Assembly: GCF_009363435.1 (NCBI RefSeq)
Contig: NZ_CP045354.1
Location: forward strand, 5,980,501-6,044,500
Length of the DNA: 64,000 nucleotides
Origin: Labrenzia sp. THAF82
Lineage (GTDB): Bacteria > Pseudomonadota > Alphaproteobacteria > Rhizobiales > Stappiaceae
Reading direction: 5' to 3'
The notes under the pieces were generated by a model. It was not told the origin of the DNA, did no database searches, and saw only the letters and a program-made list of their open reading frames with translations. Position numbers and translations under genes: made by a program. Of this stretch, positions 61,180 to 64,000 are shown in pieces (positions within the stretch are counted from its first letter, which is position 1; the number at the start of each line of letters is the position of its first letter).

Positions 61180-61827
61180 TTATTTGCCAGCCAGTTCCTT
61201 GGCCTGATCAACCCAGTTGTCGCGTTCGATACGGCCCTTGAAGTTCAGGACCTCATCAACGCGGGCGATGTCTTCCGCTGAGAAGTTGACGATCTGCTCA
61301 TAGGTGGTGATGCCCAGAGCGTTCAGTTTCTTCTCAAGTACCGGGCCAACGCCGGAGATCTTCTTCAGATCGTCCTTGCCTTCCGGTGCGGTGAAGAGCG
61401 GCTCAACAGCTGCGTCTTCTTTTTTCTCTGCAGCCTTGGCTTCTTCGGCTTTCGGCTCTTCGGCTTTTTTCGGCGCAGCCTTTTTCGGCGCAGCCTTCTT
61501 GGCCGGCTTTGCACCACCGGTCAGGATGTCGGTCACCTTTACCAGGGTGAAGGACTGACGGTGGCCATTGCGGCGACGTGAATTCTGACGCCGACGCTTC
61601 TTGAAAATTATTACCTTGCGGCCGCGGCCCTGCTCGACCACTTCTGCAACTACGCTGGCACCTTCAACAGTCGGTGCGCCAACGGTTGTGTCGGTGTCGT
61701 TGCCAACCATAAGCACTTCATCAAAAGTGACGGTGCTGCCGGCTTCGGCTTCAAGTTTTTCGACCTTCAGGAGGTCATCTGCGGCAACAGTATACTGTTT
61801 GCCACCGGTTTTGATCACTGCGAACAT
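61180..61827 (-). CDS. rplU: Ribosomal protein bL21 with C-terminal extension and HhH-like domain
   Basis: This protein of about 215 residues starts at MFAVIKTGGKQY. Residues 1 to about 105 are ordinary bL21 ('GGKQYTVAADDLLKVEKL', 'VVEQGRGRKVIIFKKRRRQN', 'RRRNGHRQSFTLVKVTDI'). Residues 110-150 are a Lys/Ala/Pro/Glu linker, and residues about 155-215 contain a helix-hairpin-helix-like segment ('DDLKKISGVGPVLEKKLNAL'). Long L21 proteins of this kind are known in Rhizobiales; the extra domain may bind rRNA or other partners. It precedes rpmA. Confidence 0.95.
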   Translation of the reverse strand: MFAVIKTGGKQYTVAADDLLKVEKLEAEAGSTVTFDEVLMVGNDTDTTVGAPTVEGASVVAEVVEQGRGRKVIIFKKRRRQNSRRRNGHRQSFTLVKVTDILTGGAKPAKKAAPKKAAPKKAEEPKAEEAKAAEKKEDAAVEPLFTAPEGKDDLKKISGVGPVLEKKLNALGITTYEQIVNFSAEDIARVDEVLNFKGRIERDNWVDQAKELAGK

Positions 61828-62395
61828 GTCTCGCACGTCCTTCTTTTCGTTTTTGACATGCCGTTCAAGATCCTGATGGATCGTTGATCCGGCTGTATTC
61901 AGGTCGACCTCAGGCGCCAGTCTCCCCGCGAACGGTTGACAGGTCTTTGTGACGGGTTTCGCTTAAAGCTTGATTGCCCGGCAGGCCTAGAACGACAAAG
62001 AAAACCCGAAAAAGCTACCCTTTTCGAGCCCGCGCAATATAATCGGCACGCGGAGGATGTCAAACGGAAATACGGTCGAGCGCTGCTAAAAAGCACCGCG
62101 GAATGAATCGCTTGGTGCAAGTGAGCCGGCTTTCTTCCGGCAAGTCAACTGAGAGGCTGCAATTCGCTTGTCTACGCACAAAGCTCACTCGTAGTGCTTT
62201 CGTGTCCCGAACCGGGTCCAACTATGTCAAGAACGGCCTGAAAACAGGCTCAACCGTGCGTATCCGCGCGCGGATTCCAATCGGTTTCCACCGATATCGA
62301 CAATCGAGGTGAAGAACTGAAATCCGGACTTGCGGGCTGTACGGAGCTTGTCTATGTTCCGCGCCACTTGAGACCCGTTTTTCTCAAAGTGCCGC
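61828..62395. other. 568-bp intergenic region without a recognised gene
   Basis: This gap lies between the minus-strand rplU start and the plus-strand tRNA-Ser. I find no gene with a supported start or family motif. It should hold the rplU-rpmA promoter and the tRNA-Ser promoter. A frame antisense to tRNA-Ser was noted and rejected. Confidence 0.6.
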
Positions 62396-62485
62396 GGAGA
62401 GGTGCCGGAGTGGTTGAACGGGGCGGTCTCGAAAACCGTTGAGCGCGCAAGCGTTCCGGGGGTTCGAATCCCCCTCTCTCCGCCA
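62396..62485 (+). tRNA. tRNA-Ser (anticodon CGA)
   Basis: The acceptor stem starts GGAGAGG and pairs with TCTCTCC with one G-T wobble, followed by discriminator G and an encoded CCA, giving 90 bases. The anticodon arm is GCGGT-CTCGAAA-ACCGT, with anticodon CGA reading UCG serine codons. The long variable arm (GAGCGCGCAAGCGTTCC) and the GGTTCGAATCC T-arm are typical of class II tRNA-Ser. Confidence 0.95.
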
Positions 62486-62672
62486 TTTTTCATGAAGCTC
62501 TGGCGTTTGCTGCACATATAGCGGTACCAGAACAACTAATTCATAATCTTCAAGGTCGAGTTTAGGTCACTCAACTTATCCATCGGGCGTATGTTGGGCA
62601 AACATCTGCCAAATGGACCGAACTCGGACCAATCGAACCTTGCAGCATGACAAACTAGCGCTCGCTTAGACC

Positions 62673-63050
62673 CTATTCTGATTGCCAGAGTTGAACGACG
62701 TTTCCTTCTGGATCTACTATGTCCTGAACAAGATACTGTCGGAATTTCCAGAGCTTTGCACCCGGAACAGGTCTGCCGCCGAACTTCAATATTTCGTGCA
62801 AAGTGTCTTCAATCGAAGACGTCTCAAGTATTAGCTTCAACGGTGTTGCTGAGCGAATGGCAGGAGGGTCGTTGATGACGATCTGAGACGCAATTTCGCT
62901 TGGTGCTTGAAGTATAATGAGCTCGGAACCTCTATTCGTAATGGCAGAGAACTCTCCTTTTCTTTCGTCGGTAATCTGACCACCAATTTGAAGGTAAAAC
63001 TGAGTCAGGTTTTCGAGGCTCTTTGCATATAAAACTGCGCCTTTTAGCAT
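62673..63050 (-). CDS. VOC/glyoxalase-like family protein
   Basis: This protein of about 125 residues starts at MLKGAVLYAKSLENLTQFYL, with GAGAGAAG nine bases upstream; the frame extends further upstream without a coding signal. It has a VOC pattern of paired beta-alpha-beta units ('GAVLYAKSLENLTQFYLQIG', 'LVQDIVDPEGNVVQLW'). The metal-binding His/Glu positions are not all evident, so it may be a binding or resistance protein. It lies in AT-richer DNA than its neighbours, which suggests recent gain. Confidence 0.72.
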   Translation of the reverse strand: MLKGAVLYAKSLENLTQFYLQIGGQITDERKGEFSAITNRGSELIILQAPSEIASQIVINDPPAIRSATPLKLILETSSIEDTLHEILKFGGRPVPGAKLWKFRQYLVQDIVDPEGNVVQLWQSE

Positions 63051-63646
63051 TTTATTCTTCTCTCTCGGGTGACCGATTAGCCGACATTCGTGCCACTTGC
63101 ACCATTTGGTACTTTGAGCTGATTGCAGACTTTGACTCTTGTTCAATTCCTACATGGGAGATACTTCAGCGTATTCCTCGTCTGGCTCCGCTAGGGCCGT
63201 TAGAATTGCTCCCCAGCGCTCCAGCTCTCCGGAAATGTCGCCAAAAAGGTTCCGACATTCTCCCAGCAGGTCCGCCATTTTCCAAAAATGCGCTATTGTT
63301 TGCGATATTCATAGCCGCTCCAGATCAATGACTTCTCGTTTTTCAAAACCCATTTTCCGACGTCCAGTTGAGCCATCAAATGCAGGCCGTAAGGTTTTTT
63401 CATCATACGCAAGTGCCTTCTTTCCGAACAAAACTACCGTGTGTCTTGGAAACGTGGACATTCGCATCAACTACCGCCTGCGAAAACAGCTTCTGAACAA
63501 CGCGCCCTGTGTATTGAGGTTCTGTAAGGCCGTTCCTATATTCAGCAGAGACACGAGATCCGGTAGAGATACAAGGAACTGGAACAAGACGATGGACCAC
63601 ACGCTCACCACCTGAACCCAGAGGTTTGCAATCGTGAGCATCTTCC
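63051..63646. other. 596-bp region with only very short open frames
   Basis: I find no supported gene. A minus-strand frame at 63150-63278 could encode 42 residues starting MADLLGECRNLFGDISGELE, with no clear ribosome-binding site. A plus-strand frame reaches 158 codons (63139-63615), but its product is a basic, low-complexity Arg/Ser-rich chain without family character. The region is less GC-rich than the flanking core genes and may be remnant DNA. Confidence 0.35.
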
Positions 63647-64000
63647 ATGTCTTCTATCGTTATCGCCAACCTGAGTTGGCAAACTCCTGACAACACCTTT
63701 CTTTTCGACAATTTGAATCTGACTTTCGGGCCGGTCCGAACGGGACTTGTCGGTCGAAACGGTACAGGCAAGACGACCCTCTTGCGTCTGATCTGCGGTG
63801 AGATCGCTCCTGTGAGCGGCAAGATCATTAAACCGCCATCGGTCGGTTTCCTCCGGCAGGATCCTGCACAGCACCCCAACGAGACGCTAGCCGATCTATT
63901 CGATGTTCGTGATCAACTCGCCCTTCTGGATCGTGCGGAACGCGGTGAGGCAACGGCGGAAGATCTGGCAAATACTGATTGGACATTGGAGGCCCGACTG
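63647..64000 (+). CDS. ABC-F type ATPase, N-terminal part (cut by window edge)
   Basis: The frame opens at ATG 63647 and stays open to the window end (118 codons). It starts MSSIVIANLSWQTPDNTFLF, has a Walker A motif 'GLVGRNGTGKTTLLRLICGE' and 'GFLRQDPAQHPNETLADLF', the pattern of the first ATPase domain of ABC-F proteins such as Uup or Ettin-like EttA. ABC-F proteins carry two ATPase domains, act on ribosomes and have no transmembrane segments. The second domain and the interdomain arm lie outside the window, so the subfamily is not decided. Confidence 0.9.
   Translation, partial: MSSIVIANLSWQTPDNTFLFDNLNLTFGPVRTGLVGRNGTGKTTLLRLICGEIAPVSGKIIKPPSVGFLRQDPAQHPNETLADLFDVRDQLALLDRAERGEATAEDLANTDWTLEARL

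Noticed and set aside
62227..62535. Minus-strand frame of 102 codons with 'GERGIRTPGTLARSTVFETA'
   Set aside because: It is antisense to tRNA-Ser and matches the familiar false-ORF string.
63403..63879. Minus-strand frame of 158 codons overlapping the ABC-F start
   Set aside because: It runs antisense through the Walker A region of the ABC-F gene and has no recognisable domain.
1..64000. Search by eye for CRISPR arrays, insertion sequences and phage genes
   Set aside because: No regularly spaced repeats, transposase, integrase or phage structural gene was recognised.

Overview
The window looks like a chromosomal segment of an alphaproteobacterium of the Hyphomicrobiales (Rhizobiales). The Stappiaceae (Roseibium/Labrenzia-like marine bacteria) are my best guess. 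The evidence is gene order typical of that group: rnd-lptC-lptA-lptB-rpoN, and obgE-proB-proA-nadD-rsfS-rlmH-envC-ctpA-polysaccharide deacetylase-rppH. Other pointers are an L21 protein with a long Lys/Ala-rich C-terminal extension, a DUF1127 protein, a TRAP transporter and an NAD-linked formate dehydrogenase. The species is inferred; no database search was possible.

Layout. 1-3.9 kb, minus strand: sigma-54 (cut by the window edge), LPS transport genes lptB, lptA and lptC, and an RNase D-like exonuclease. 4.0-7.8 kb, minus strand: a copper operon of copA, cueR and two c-type cytochromes, read from a promoter with a textbook CueR palindrome. 8.0-10.7 kb, plus strand: two outer-membrane beta-barrels, an SMR exporter and a tiny possible lipoprotein. 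10.7-17.1 kb: a fused tandem glycosyltransferase and a small unknown protein face a two-gene unit of a caspase-like/Sel1 protein and an unusual radical SAM protein. 17.3-26.1 kb: a nine-gene catabolic unit (TRAP transporter, 2-hydroxyacid dehydrogenase, RraA-like aldolase, royal-jelly/SMP-30-like protein, sugar kinase, SDR, cupin) with a divergent GntR/FCD regulator and a palindromic operator candidate. 26.1-28.1 kb: a LuxR helix-turn-helix-only protein and a LuxR-alpha/beta-hydrolase fusion. 28.2-33.3 kb: a five-gene vWA, DUF3137, LemA, SH3, SH3 unit. 33.4-42.7 kb: tRNA-Leu and assorted housekeeping genes (NDUFA9-like, MFS, DUF1127, YafY/WYL regulator, uppP, GST, queG, a large exported unknown). 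42.9-47.3 kb: formate dehydrogenase. 47.7-61.8 kb: a long minus-strand housekeeping block of RNA decapping, cell-envelope remodelling, ribosome maturation, NAD and proline synthesis, obgE, four tandem GNAT acetyltransferases, and ribosomal proteins L27 and L21. 62.4-64 kb: tRNA-Ser, a VOC-family gene in AT-richer DNA, and the start of an ABC-F ATPase.

How the parts fit. The minus-strand blocks at both ends are core envelope and translation functions. The accessory part lies between about 4 and 33 kb. The most novel-looking units are the caspase/Sel1 plus radical SAM pair with its neighbouring tandem glycosyltransferase, the vWA-DUF3137-LemA-SH3 cluster, the LuxR-hydrolase fusion with an Asp at the nucleophile position, and the sugar-acid-like catabolic operon of unknown substrate. 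Functions are assigned from motifs and neighbourhood only.
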